A stretch of 27,441 nt of DNA from Bacteroidota bacterium (GTDB lineage Bacteria; Bacteroidota; Ignavibacteria; Kapaibacteriales; UBA2268), in contig JAJRPT010000113.1 of the NCBI GenBank assembly GCA_024280675.1, forward strand, positions 1 through 27,441. The letters run 5' to 3'. Of the stretch, positions 1 to 6,441 are shown piece by piece. Position 1 is the first letter of the stretch. Every line of letters starts with the position of its first letter. A program made the position numbers and the translations under genes. The notes under the pieces were generated by a model. That model ran no database searches and was not told the DNA's origin. It saw only the letters and a program-made list of their open reading frames with translations.

Positions 1-373
1 AAAGCCTCCCCACTATGTCTTCTTCTGGCACATCTAGTATTAATGCAATATCAATTTTCTCATTCCTGTTTCCTAGTATCTTGTCCAGCGCGCGAGCTTG
101 TTCGAGAGTTCTTGGAAAGCCATCGAGTAGATACCCCTTTTCACTTGCTCTGGCAAGCAACTCCTCTTCAATCATATTGATTATCAGCCCGTCTGGGACA
201 AGCTCTCCATTTTTAATATATTTATTGGCTTGGGTGCCCAGCGGGGTATTGCCACTAATTTGAGCTCGTAACATGTCGCCTGTTGAAATTTGGACAATGC
301 CAAAGTCGCTCGTAATTTGTTGAGCTTGTGTGCCTTTGCCCGCACCAGGTGGTCCTAAGAAAATTAACTTCAT
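1..373 (-). CDS. adk: Adenylate kinase, partial (3' end outside window)
   Basis: Adenylate kinase interconverts ATP + AMP and 2 ADP in the cytoplasm. Only the first 124 codons are present; the frame is still open at the window edge. The protein starts MKLIFLGPPGAGKGTQAQQI, with the P-loop GPPGAGKGT at residues 7-15. It continues with the AMP-binding STGDMLRA segment (about 31-38), the LVPDG segment (about 59-63) and the GFPRT motif (about 86-90), all characteristic of the family. The lid and C-terminus are missing only because the window ends. The ATG at 373 is the natural start, directly before the P-loop strand. The gene diverges from the DUF3078 gene across a 136-bp AT-rich spacer containing a Bacteroidota-type promoter box. 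Identification is secure. Confidence 0.96.
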   Translation of the reverse strand, partial: MKLIFLGPPGAGKGTQAQQITSDFGIVQISTGDMLRAQISGNTPLGTQANKYIKNGELVPDGLIINMIEEELLARASEKGYLLDGFPRTLEQARALDKILGNRNEKIDIALILDVPEEDIVGRL

Positions 374-426
374 AAGCAGAGAAAATGTCTAATGATAAAT
401 AATAGTGTGTATAATTAGCCCTCAAA

Positions 427-434
427 CAAAGATA
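427..434 (-). promoter_or_regulatory. Putative adk promoter -7 box (TATCTTTG)
   Basis: Read on the minus strand this is TATCTTTG, an exact match to the Bacteroidota housekeeping -7 consensus TAnnTTTG. It lies about 53 bp upstream of the adk ATG. I did not find a -33 TTG element at the usual spacing, so the call rests on one box and its position. Confidence 0.5.
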
Positions 435-509
435 AGAAATTTTTTTATTCAAAGAAGAATAATTACTAAATTGCAAAATAAAATACGATAATTATTTTTG
501 GAGTTGTAA

Positions 510-1355
510 ATGTTGTCTAAAGTGATTCTTGCCATGTCATTTTTTCTGTTGTTGCCAAATTTCCTACAATCCCAAGAATGGAAAAACTCTGGGAATATTG
601 GATTGCAGTTCAGTGCCATTGGCTTTGAGGACTGGGCAACGGGGGGTGAGAATGCCTCTAGCATCGTTTTTCTCCTTAAATACAATGTTTCCTATATTGA
701 TTCAAGTTTCCAGTGGGAAAATGATATTGATTTGGGCTATGGAGTAAATTATTCCGATGAGTTTGATTGGAGGAAAAATCAAGATATGATTAATATTAAT
801 TCAAAGTTTGGACACAAAGCATTTTCTGATTTCAACTATGCAGCACAACTCAATTTCAAAACTCAATTCTATGATGGATACGATTACCGAGTGAGTGATT
901 CCAATATTGTATCAAAATTATTTTCTCCTGCATATCTTAATTTGTCTGTTGGTTTGGATTATAAACCAAATGAACATTTGTCGCTTTTTTTATCTCCCGT
1001 ATCTGGACGTTTGATTATCATGGCCGATGACTCGCTATCAGACATTGGTGCCTATGGTGCGGAGGTGGGCAAGACCGTCACTCCTGAGCTAGGTGCAAAT
1101 TTTGTGGGGAAAGCAAAATGGGAGATTTTCGAAAATGTTTTCTATGACTCAAAACTTGAACTATTCCTCAATTTTACTCCAAAGAATCCAGATCAAGTGA
1201 AAAATGTGGATGGTAGCTGGGAGAATAATTTTGTGCTAAAGGTCAATGATTACCTTTCGGCAAATGCTTTTATCCACCTCATGTACGACCACGACATAGC
1301 TCCTCTTTTGCAAAAGAAATATTTTGGTGGCTTGGGTCTGACATTCAAGCTCTGA
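510..1355 (+). CDS. DUF3078-family outer-membrane beta-barrel protein
   Basis: A 281-residue exported protein of unknown function. It has a signal peptide (about residues 1-22, with a hydrophobic LAMSFFLLL core and likely cleavage after LQSQ). Next comes the family hallmark near the mature N-terminus, FEDWATGGENASS, which resembles the F-W-x-x-GG-x-N segment of DUF3078 proteins. The rest alternates polar and aromatic residues in beta-strand-like stretches and ends in GLGLTFKL, consistent with an outer-membrane barrel. The ATG at 510 is preceded by GGAG at 500-503, six bases upstream. The gene stands alone, diverges from adk and is followed by a terminator-like hairpin. Family assignment is by recognition; the molecular function is not known. 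Confidence 0.82.
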   Translation: MLSKVILAMSFFLLLPNFLQSQEWKNSGNIGLQFSAIGFEDWATGGENASSIVFLLKYNVSYIDSSFQWENDIDLGYGVNYSDEFDWRKNQDMININSKFGHKAFSDFNYAAQLNFKTQFYDGYDYRVSDSNIVSKLFSPAYLNLSVGLDYKPNEHLSLFLSPVSGRLIIMADDSLSDIGAYGAEVGKTVTPELGANFVGKAKWEIFENVFYDSKLELFLNFTPKNPDQVKNVDGSWENNFVLKVNDYLSANAFIHLMYDHDIAPLLQKKYFGGLGLTFKL

Positions 1356-1356
1356 G

Positions 1357-1391
1357 CCACACACACCAGTGTGGTTTTAATTTGTTTTTGT
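1357..1391 (+). terminator. Possible intrinsic terminator after the DUF3078 gene
   Basis: A six-base-pair stem, CCACAC (1357-1362) with GTGTGG (1369-1374), is followed by TTTTAATTTGTTTTT. It starts one base after the DUF3078 stop codon, so it is well placed as a terminator. The stem is short and the U-tract is interrupted, so it may be weak. A near copy lies 60 bp downstream. Confidence 0.5.
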
Positions 1392-1467
1392 TACTTACTT
1401 CAATGGCTTCATCTGTGGCACACACTTCGTGTGGTTTTAATTTGTTTTTGTTGCTTACTTCAATGGC
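1357..1467. repeat. 60-bp-period tandem duplication of the terminator region
   Basis: Two units of about 50 bp, near 1357-1407 and 1417-1467, share the stem GTGTGGTTTTAATTTG followed by a T-rich tract and TTACTTCAATGGC. One substitution (ACTT versus GCTT) is visible in the T-rich portion, plus a change in the hairpin loop. The second unit runs directly into a degraded lysS fragment. The 11-bp linker between the units carries the lysS-tail-like motif GGCTTCATCTG. Confidence 0.85.
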
Positions 1468-1534
1468 ACAGAAAGGAAATCCTCGTCCAACACCATCGCC
1501 TCCTCATTACCATCGAGCTTGGCTCGCACTTGAT
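1457..1534 (-). pseudogene. Degraded duplicate of a lysS 3' coding segment
   Basis: About 76-78 bp closely match lysS 3503-3578 in the same orientation. Translated on the minus strand it reads QVRAKLDGNEEAMVLDEDFL, against QSRAKLDGDEEAMVLDEDFL in the intact lysS. A two-base insertion (AC) and several substitutions near one end show that it is no longer under coding selection. It is far too short to be a gene. It marks the distal edge of the accessory patch and is probably a relic of recombination or insertion at the lysS 3' end. Confidence 0.88.
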
Positions 1535-1557
1535 TATTGATTTGCAAAATAAAATAT

Positions 1558-2085
1558 CTAATTTGTATTTATTACATCGATTAGCTCTTTTGAAATTTTG
1601 AATGCTTTGTTTGGATTATAAATTTCACCTACCTTCTGATCCCAGTGCCTCCCATGTGCTAGCCAATTTCTGTATTTCAGTATTCCAGAGAAGTCTGCAA
1701 TTACTTGAGATTTACTAGCAGTAAATTTCTTCCAGACAGGCATTATTTCTTGAGACAAACTTATATTATTATCATTCGCTTTTTCATTCAAGAGAATATC
1801 AATAAATCCTGTAAAGCTATTTGAATTAATTCTATTTTTAAAATCACTTTGCATACATCCTTCAGCAGTTGAAACTAAATCAAAACAAACTAGATGCTCT
1901 AATTCCTCAATACTATTTTTGAAGTGTTCTTCAATTTCATTTGTTGATTGATATTGGAATTTTTCTTTAGAAATCAAACCAGTAATTACTTTACTTTTAA
2001 GCTCAATTAATAGTTCTTTTTGCTCTGAATACCAATCCCAAATTTCATCAAGAGATTTTATTTTTCTAGAATATTGACTATCCAT
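1558..2085 (-). CDS. HEPN-like protein (putative RNase toxin of a two-gene module)
   Basis: A 175-residue, mostly helical, soluble protein without signal peptide or membrane segments. Near the C-terminus, Y138-R-N-W-L-A-H144-G places R139 and H144 in an Rx4H arrangement, the signature of HEPN nucleases in which Arg and His act at the dimer interface. The RN-x-LAHG context is typical of that motif. The surrounding sequence is not similar enough to any one HEPN subfamily for me to name it. I chose the ATG at 2085; a TTG one codon upstream is also possible. The start overlaps the upstream gene by 8 bp, implying translational coupling. The very AT-rich composition and the repeat-flanked location suggest acquired cargo. 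A toxin or defence role is inference; a non-toxic HEPN protein cannot be excluded. Confidence 0.62.
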   Translation of the reverse strand: MDSQYSRKIKSLDEIWDWYSEQKELLIELKSKVITGLISKEKFQYQSTNEIEEHFKNSIEELEHLVCFDLVSTAEGCMQSDFKNRINSNSFTGFIDILLNEKANDNNISLSQEIMPVWKKFTASKSQVIADFSGILKYRNWLAHGRHWDQKVGEIYNPNKAFKISKELIDVINTN

Positions 2086-2524
2086 CAATAAAATCTCTTA
2101 CTAGATTTTTAAAAGAAGTTTCATTCAACTCAAAAGTTTTTAAATGTATGTTTCTTTGAGCTACATGCCAGTTATTCCAATCTTCTTCGATGAACATAAC
2201 ATCTTTTCTATTTCCTTCAAAATCAATTCTTCCATAAGCCCCAACAATTAAAGAACCTTTCGGTATTAAAGAAACTTTTTCACTACCCACATAAATATCA
2301 AGTCTATTAATTTTGTATTTCCCCAAGTAATCTTCTATTAATTCAATTGGCTTTTCAAGTACTTTTATATGTCCTTTTTCAATTGACGGAGCCAACCAAA
2401 GTTTTATCTGATTATACAAGCCATTAACTGAAGAAATCCAATTAGATTTCCTTTTATCCCAATCAACTTGTTTTTCTTCAGCTTTCTTTTCTACAAACTC
2501 TTCAAATGTATCGATGTGTCCCAT
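2078..2524 (-). CDS. Conserved-looking hypothetical protein, upstream partner of the HEPN-like gene
   Basis: A 148-residue cytoplasmic protein. A charged helical N-terminus (FEEFVEKKAEEKQVDWDKRK) leads to a helix with W and LY residues (about 29-45). A beta-rich core follows with IDVY-type strands, PKGSLIVGAYGRIDFEG (about residues 89-105) and a final aromatic-rich strand region. The pattern of a PxG(S/T)LI(V/I)GAxGR(I/V)D core recalls small uncharacterised bacterial proteins, but I cannot name a family. It has no nucleotidyltransferase GSxxxG motif, so it is not a standard MNT antitoxin. The ATG at 2524 is preceded by AAGGGT. Its 3' end overlaps the HEPN-like gene, so the two probably act together, perhaps as protein and regulator or antitoxin. 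That role is inferred only from gene order. Confidence 0.68.
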   Translation of the reverse strand: MGHIDTFEEFVEKKAEEKQVDWDKRKSNWISSVNGLYNQIKLWLAPSIEKGHIKVLEKPIELIEDYLGKYKINRLDIYVGSEKVSLIPKGSLIVGAYGRIDFEGNRKDVMFIEEDWNNWHVAQRNIHLKTFELNETSFKNLVRDFIDG

Positions 2525-2612
2525 TTTTATTACCCTTATTTTTGTTTTCTATTATTTACGCAAAATACTAAATATTATTATAAATTTAAATGTTTTCACC
2601 GCTCACTTCTCA

Positions 2613-2641
2613 GGCTTCATCTGTGGCACACACTTCGTGTG
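2613..2641. repeat. 29-bp direct repeat, copy 2 (copy 1 at 1405-1433)
   Basis: The 29 bases here are identical to 1405-1433. They begin GGCTTCATCTGTGG and end in a small CACAC/GTGTG hairpin. The first part resembles the lysS 3' end at 3395-3408 (GGCTTCATCTGAGG). The two exact copies bracket the HEPN-like gene pair. Confidence 0.9.
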
Positions 2642-2671
2642 TCCCGAATCGATTTTAAGGATAGCTCCTAG

Positions 2672-2690
2672 ATTCTGGACAAGCCAGAAT
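2672..2690. repeat. Short palindrome resembling dispersed intergenic repeats
   Basis: ATTCTGG (2672-2678) and CCAGAAT (2684-2690) form a 7-bp stem around the loop ACAAG, followed by GACGG. Sequences of this type are common as dispersed intergenic palindromes in many bacteria. Only one copy is visible in this window. Confidence 0.6.
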
Positions 2691-2699
2691 GACGGCTCT

Positions 2700-2735
2700 A
2701 AAGTCACTGAGTGACCACAGTCACTTAGTGACTTT
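2700..2735. repeat. 16-bp inverted repeat (strong hairpin)
   Basis: The arms 2700-2715 and 2720-2735 are complementary at 15 of 16 positions around the loop CACA. Each arm is itself nearly palindromic (GTCACT-AGTGAC), so a cruciform or dyad operator is also possible. There is no clear U-tract on either strand, so it is not a classical terminator. The minus-strand small ORF ends inside the right arm. Confidence 0.8.
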
Positions 2736-2852
2736 CTCAGGTTCTACACCCTCGTTGAGCCTTCTTAATTTACGCTCATCGACTTTTGGTAAAGTTAATT
2801 TCTTATCTTTTTTCTTCCTCTTTTCCACTTTTATATCATTCACTTCAGACAT
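2721..2852 (-). CDS. Small basic ORF (43 aa), hypothetical
   Basis: An ATG at 2852 opens a 43-residue frame that starts MSEVNDIKVEKRKKKDKKL and continues TLPKVDERKLRRLNEGVEPE, ending VTK. It is strongly basic and charged, with no membrane segment, and looks like a disordered or nucleic-acid-binding tail protein. It starts 20 bp after the stop of the membrane-protein gene on the same strand and would be co-transcribed with it. Upstream is an A-rich stretch with no strong Shine-Dalgarno site. The balanced amino-acid use and clean frame favour a real gene, but an ORF this short could arise by chance. Confidence 0.45.
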   Translation of the reverse strand: MSEVNDIKVEKRKKKDKKLTLPKVDERKLRRLNEGVEPEKVTK

Positions 2853-2872
2853 TTTTTTTTTTACCCTAATTA

Positions 2873-3298
2873 TTAATTTACAATTTTCAAAACGGTGTCA
2901 ATTACTAGAACTACTAAGGACATAATAATTGAAAATATAATTAAAGCTATTCCCTTATTATACTTTCTATTCTGATCATTAAGAATTAAATCATTTTTTT
3001 CAATAGAGCTTTCATTATATGAAATTTCATATAGGTACACATCTATAATCTCTTCATTTAGCAATTCTTTAAGCAAGGTTTCATCAAATCCTTGATAGAG
3101 TTTTTTGGCTCTTAAATTCATAAGAAGCAAAACAACCCCTACAATAAGGAACAAGACGAATATCACAGCAAGAACTTTTAACCAGTCCTGAGCCTTATCA
3201 GCCAGAAACAAAAGTATTGGTGCAAATATTGAAGCTACGGCTATAACCGTTCCCGACTTCTGGTGTAAAGACCTGAAGCTTTCTATCTGTCCATTCAA
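2873..3298 (-). CDS. Three-helix membrane protein, hypothetical
   Basis: A 141-residue protein without a cleavable signal. Hydrophobic segments at about 17-35 and 41-61 form an N-terminal hairpin, and a third lies at about 117-137. A charged, probably cytoplasmic region of about 50 residues separates them and contains the helix FDETLLKELLNEEIIDVYLY. This 2TM-soluble-1TM layout loosely recalls membrane effectors of defence systems such as SLATT or PycTM proteins, but I see no diagnostic motif. The start is TTG at 3298, preceded by AAAGGA at five bases; the nearby ATG at 3294 is out of frame and stops at once. It lies downstream of lysS on the same strand, in the accessory patch, next to the small basic ORF. 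Confidence 0.65.
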   Translation of the reverse strand: MNGQIESFRSLHQKSGTVIAVASIFAPILLFLADKAQDWLKVLAVIFVLFLIVGVVLLLMNLRAKKLYQGFDETLLKELLNEEIIDVYLYEISYNESSIEKNDLILNDQNRKYNKGIALIIFSIIMSLVVLVIDTVLKIVN

Positions 3299-3372
3299 TA
3301 ATTCCTTTGATTTCTGCGAAATATATTCACAAAAATATAGCGACGGACGAAGCGACGCACACTTACAAATCT

Positions 3373-4887
3373 CTACTTTTCAATGCCACCTCGTGGCTTC
3401 ATCTGAGGGAAGAAAAGTACGTCACGAATTGAACTTTGTCCAGTTAGTAACATCACCAAGCGGTCAATCCCAATCCCAAGACCAGCAGCAGGAGGCATCC
3501 CAACTTCAATGGCCGAAAGGAAATCCTCGTCCAACACCATCGCCTCCTCATCGCCATCGAGCTTGGCACGAGACTGATCCTCAAGTCGTGAGCGTTGATC
3601 CCTCGGGTCGTTTAGCTCGGAGAATGAATTCGCCATTTCTTGCCCGTTAATGAACATCTCAAAGCGTTCTACAAGTCCGTCTTTTGTCCTGTGCTTTTTT
3701 GCAAGTGGAGAAATCTCAACTGGGAAATCTGTCATAAATGTTGGCTGGATAAGATTCTTCTCAATCAGCTGCGAAAATATTTCATCCAACAATTTCATCG
3801 CATTCCAAGTTGGGTCATATTCCACATTATGTTTTTTTGCAGCAATAATCATTTCATCTTTGGACTTGCCAATCATATCCTCACCACAATATTCCACAAA
3901 CAAGTCACCCATCGAAATACGCCTAAACTTTGGCTCAAGATCGATTTCATTCTCGCCCAAAGTAAATTTATGAGTACCAAAAACTTCCATTGCAATAGTT
4001 CGTAAAAGATCCTCGGTCATGTCCATACACCAATTATAATCACGGTATGCAACGTAAATCTCCATCATGGTGAACTCTGGATTGTGAGTCTTGTCCATGC
4101 CCTCGTTTCGGAAATTCTTAGAAATCTCGTACACTCCCTCGAATCCGCCAACAAGCAGTTTCTTGAGCGGTAGTTCGAGTGCAATCCTCATAAACATTTC
4201 GGTGTCTAGTGTGTTGTGGTGGGTGGTAAATGGGCGAGCCGACGCACCGCCATAGAGCGATTGCAAGATTGGTGTCTCAACCTCCATCCAGCCACGAATG
4301 TCAAAATATCTTCTCATCGATGATATAATTTTAGACCGTTTTACAAAAACATCCCGAATATCTGAATTGACAATTAAATCCACATATCTTTTGCGGTAGC
4401 GTAATTCCTTGTCTTTGAACGAGTCATAAACTATTTTTGTGCCGTCTTCGAGCGTCTCTTCTTTTGCAATGGGCAAGGGTTGCAAGGATTTGCAAAGTAG
4501 CTCAAAAGAATGTGCTTTGACCGTCGTCTCGCCAGTTCTTGTGGTGAAGGCTTCGCCTTTGATTCCGATAATATCGCCAATATCGTAGAGCTTCAACTGT
4601 GCAAAGGAGTCGGGTGTTAATTTCTTATTAAAGTAGCATTGAATACGCCCCTCTTGGTCTAAGATGTGCAAGAACACTGCCTTTCCCATCTTCCTCATTG
4701 TCATAATTCTGCCAGCCACAGCAATTTCTTTAAATTCTTCGGCAGTCTCTTGTGTGTAATTTTCGAGTATGTCTTTGCTTGAATGAGTTTTGGCGAAAGA
4801 GTAAGGATAGGCATTGATTCCCAATTCCTCTAATTCGGCAAGTTCTTCTTCTCGGCGTAACAATAGTTCGCTTTTATTTTCTCTCAT
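3373..4887 (-). CDS. lysS: Lysyl-tRNA synthetase, class II
   Basis: A 504-residue class II LysRS that charges tRNA-Lys with lysine using ATP. The OB-fold anticodon-binding domain spans about residues 50-155 (VAGRIMTMRKMGKAVFLHI). The catalytic domain follows: motif 1 near 182-207 (ending GWMEVETPIL), motif 2 near 260-277 (FRNEGMDKTHNPEFTMME) and motif 3 near 470-484 (GIGIDRLVMLLTG). The length is normal for bacterial LysS. The C-terminus is FFPQMKPRGGIEK, a few residues beyond the usual PQMKPE-type end, which may reflect past rearrangement at this 3' end. A fragment of the coding region around 3503-3578 is duplicated at 1457-1534. A TAATTTTG promoter box lies upstream at 4943-4950, and infC diverges. 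Confidence 0.97.
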   Translation of the reverse strand: MRENKSELLLRREEELAELEELGINAYPYSFAKTHSSKDILENYTQETAEEFKEIAVAGRIMTMRKMGKAVFLHILDQEGRIQCYFNKKLTPDSFAQLKLYDIGDIIGIKGEAFTTRTGETTVKAHSFELLCKSLQPLPIAKEETLEDGTKIVYDSFKDKELRYRKRYVDLIVNSDIRDVFVKRSKIISSMRRYFDIRGWMEVETPILQSLYGGASARPFTTHHNTLDTEMFMRIALELPLKKLLVGGFEGVYEISKNFRNEGMDKTHNPEFTMMEIYVAYRDYNWCMDMTEDLLRTIAMEVFGTHKFTLGENEIDLEPKFRRISMGDLFVEYCGEDMIGKSKDEMIIAAKKHNVEYDPTWNAMKLLDEIFSQLIEKNLIQPTFMTDFPVEISPLAKKHRTKDGLVERFEMFINGQEMANSFSELNDPRDQRSRLEDQSRAKLDGDEEAMVLDEDFLSAIEVGMPPAAGLGIGIDRLVMLLTGQSSIRDVLFFPQMKPRGGIEK

Positions 4888-4942
4888 ATTTAACTTTAAT
4901 TTTTATTTACTAGAATTATTATTTATATTTACGGTTCTGATG

Positions 4943-4950
4943 CAAAATTA
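4943..4950 (-). promoter_or_regulatory. Putative lysS promoter -7 box (TAATTTTG)
   Basis: On the minus strand this is TAATTTTG, matching TAnnTTTG, about 56 bp upstream of the lysS ATG. It sits back to back with the infC box 12 bp away, forming a compact divergent promoter region. No good -33 element was found. Confidence 0.45.
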
Positions 4951-4962
4951 CTAATAAATTAT

Positions 4963-4970
4963 TATATTTG
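4963..4970 (+). promoter_or_regulatory. Putative infC promoter -7 box (TATATTTG)
   Basis: TATATTTG matches the TAnnTTTG consensus of Bacteroidota primary-sigma promoters. It leaves a leader of roughly 50 nt before the infC start. A -33 element is not obvious. Confidence 0.5.
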
Positions 4971-5028
4971 TAGTCTAAGATTTGCACCTCTGCAATAATA
5001 TTTTCATACTATTAGAAGGTTTTAATAT

Positions 5029-5613
5029 TTGATACAAGTCCATTATGCACCATTCAAAGGCGGAAGAAGGCACCGAGGCCGGTTCCCAATTCAAGAGAAA
5101 AAGCATCAAACCAATCGTGAGATAAAGGGTGATAAATTTAGAGTGATTGGCCCAGATGGGGATATGATTGGTGTGATTTCACGAAATCAAGCACTCAGCC
5201 GTGCCGAAGATTTTGGCTTTGATTTGATATTAATTGCACCAAAGGCCGAGCCACCAGTTTGCAAGATAATGGATTATGGAAAATATGCCTACGAGCAACA
5301 GAAGAAAGAGAAAATCCAAAAGAAAAGCCAAACCAAGCAACAACTAAAAGAAATACGCTTCAAATGGCGAACCGATACTCACGACTTTAATTTCAAGGTC
5401 AGACACGCTCGTGAGTTTATTGGGCAAGGCAATAAAATCAAGGCGACGGTAATGTTTCGTGGACGTGAAATGGCACACAAGGAAATTGGCGCCGATTTGC
5501 TCAAAAGATTTGTCGCAGAATTGGAAGATATTGCAAAGCTTGACAATCAAATGAAATTCGAAGGTAGGAATCTGTCCGTTATTATGTCACCAGACAAAAC
5601 GTCTAAGGTTTAG
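5029..5613 (+). CDS. infC: Translation initiation factor IF-3 (TTG start)
   Basis: IF-3 binds the 30S subunit, keeps it free of 50S and checks start-codon pairing. The 194-residue protein has a basic N-terminal extension, then the IF3-N domain (about 28-98, with NREIKGDKFRVIGPDGDMIG and APKAEPPVCKIMDYGKY). A lysine-rich linker helix leads to the IF3-C domain (about 105-190, KEIRFKWRTDTHDFNFKV and VMFRGREM). The frame opens just after a TAA, so TTG at 5029 is the first usable start, nine bases after AGAAGG at 5014-5019. A rare start codon fits the known autoregulation of IF-3, which discriminates against non-AUG starts. rpmI and rplT, often downstream in other genomes, are absent; a convergent glycosyltransferase follows instead. 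thrS, often upstream, is replaced by divergent lysS. Confidence 0.96.
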   Translation: MIQVHYAPFKGGRRHRGRFPIQEKKHQTNREIKGDKFRVIGPDGDMIGVISRNQALSRAEDFGFDLILIAPKAEPPVCKIMDYGKYAYEQQKKEKIQKKSQTKQQLKEIRFKWRTDTHDFNFKVRHAREFIGQGNKIKATVMFRGREMAHKEIGADLLKRFVAELEDIAKLDNQMKFEGRNLSVIMSPDKTSKV

Positions 5614-5635
5614 TTAAGGTGTGGCGCGTCACAGC

Positions 5636-6328
5636 CTAAGAATGTAAGCCTTTTATGCGCAAAATCTCTAGCAACATTTTTGCAGAATCAGTCACTGGAT
5701 TGACTGTTGAACGCTCGTCGTTGTACCACTCTACTGGAATTTCTTTGACTCTATAGCCTAGGCGAGCGGCCAAAAATAAAGCCTCGACATCAAATGCAAA
5801 TCCGTCAATCTTTGTTCTCGAAAAAATATCTTCGGCAGACTTGGCAGAAAATCCTTTAAATCCACATTGTGTGTCTTGGATTCCTTTGAAAACCAAAGCC
5901 TGAACAAGTTTGTTGAAAAATTTGCCCATCGACTCCCGATACCAAGGCTGATGCTCCTTTATCATCTCAGAAACTAAAGCGCGTGAACCAATGCAAATGT
6001 CAAATCCGCTCCGGTGCTGGGCAATTAACTTCTTGATCTCATAAATTGGAGTGGAAAGATCGGCATCAGAAAATACACGGAAATCGCCACTCGCCTCCAA
6101 CATTCCACGACGAACAGCCGCTCCTTTGCCCATGTTTTTCTTTTGCTCAAGTACCCTCACCCCCTCACAACTTTTGCTCACCTCGACCGTGCCGTCCCCA
6201 GACCCATCATCGACGACAATGATTTCAGACTTGTAATCTTGGCTTGCAAAATAATCAGAAATAGTCTCAAGAGACTTTCCAATCCTAGTTTCTTCGGTGT
6301 AAGCTGGTATGATTAAAGATATTTTAAT
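5636..6328 (-). CDS. GT2 glycosyltransferase, dolichyl/polyprenyl-phosphate glucosyltransferase-like; no canonical start codon
   Basis: A GT-A fold glycosyltransferase of the DPG-synthase (ALG5-like) branch, expected to transfer a sugar from a nucleotide sugar to a polyprenyl phosphate at the membrane. Visible motifs are KISLIIPAYTEETRIG at the N-terminus, EIIVVDDGSGDGT, GKGAAVRRGM, the metal-binding FSDADLSTP, and DTQCGFKGF in the C-terminal half, ending VEWYNDERSTVNP. The first ATG lies at 6181, but that would delete the nucleotide-binding strand and VVDDGS, so coding clearly extends upstream. Between TAG at 6350-6352 and the conserved N-terminus there is no ATG, GTG or TTG. I placed the start at ATT (6328), giving 230 residues. 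An eight-base homopolymer just upstream leaves a sequence error or frameshift possible. There is no C-terminal membrane domain. Confidence 0.87.
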   Translation of the reverse strand: MKISLIIPAYTEETRIGKSLETISDYFASQDYKSEIIVVDDGSGDGTVEVSKSCEGVRVLEQKKNMGKGAAVRRGMLEASGDFRVFSDADLSTPIYEIKKLIAQHRSGFDICIGSRALVSEMIKEHQPWYRESMGKFFNKLVQALVFKGIQDTQCGFKGFSAKSAEDIFSRTKIDGFAFDVEALFLAARLGYRVKEIPVEWYNDERSTVNPVTDSAKMLLEILRIKGLHS

Positions 6329-6358
6329 GTTTTTATAAAAAAAATGATGCTACAACTA

Positions 6359-6439
6359 TTGCCAAGCAAATTTAACTTATATCATTTCCAATTAAAAAGA
6401 AAAAATCTGCTTTGAAATAAAATATAAATTTATTGGCAA
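6359..6439. repeat. Long-range inverted repeat in the rlmD-glycosyltransferase spacer
   Basis: TTGCCAA (6359-6365) and TTGGCAA (6433-6439) are complementary, and inner AAATTT blocks near 6368-6373 and 6427-6432 extend the pairing. The intervening spacer is AT-rich. It could fold at the end of the rlmD transcript, but there is no U-tract. The spacer (6329-6441) has no other feature I can support. Confidence 0.35.
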
Positions 6440-6441
6440 CA

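Noticed and set aside
471..1556. 15-base identity TTGCAAAATAAAATA at 471-485 and 1542-1556 flanking the DUF3078 gene
   Set aside because: Low-complexity AT-rich sequence where a 15-base match could be chance; not enough to call attachment sites or a transposed unit.
5636..6181. Glycosyltransferase starting at the ATG at 6181
   Set aside because: That start would remove the conserved N-terminal strand and VVDDGS motif, which are clearly encoded upstream in the same frame.
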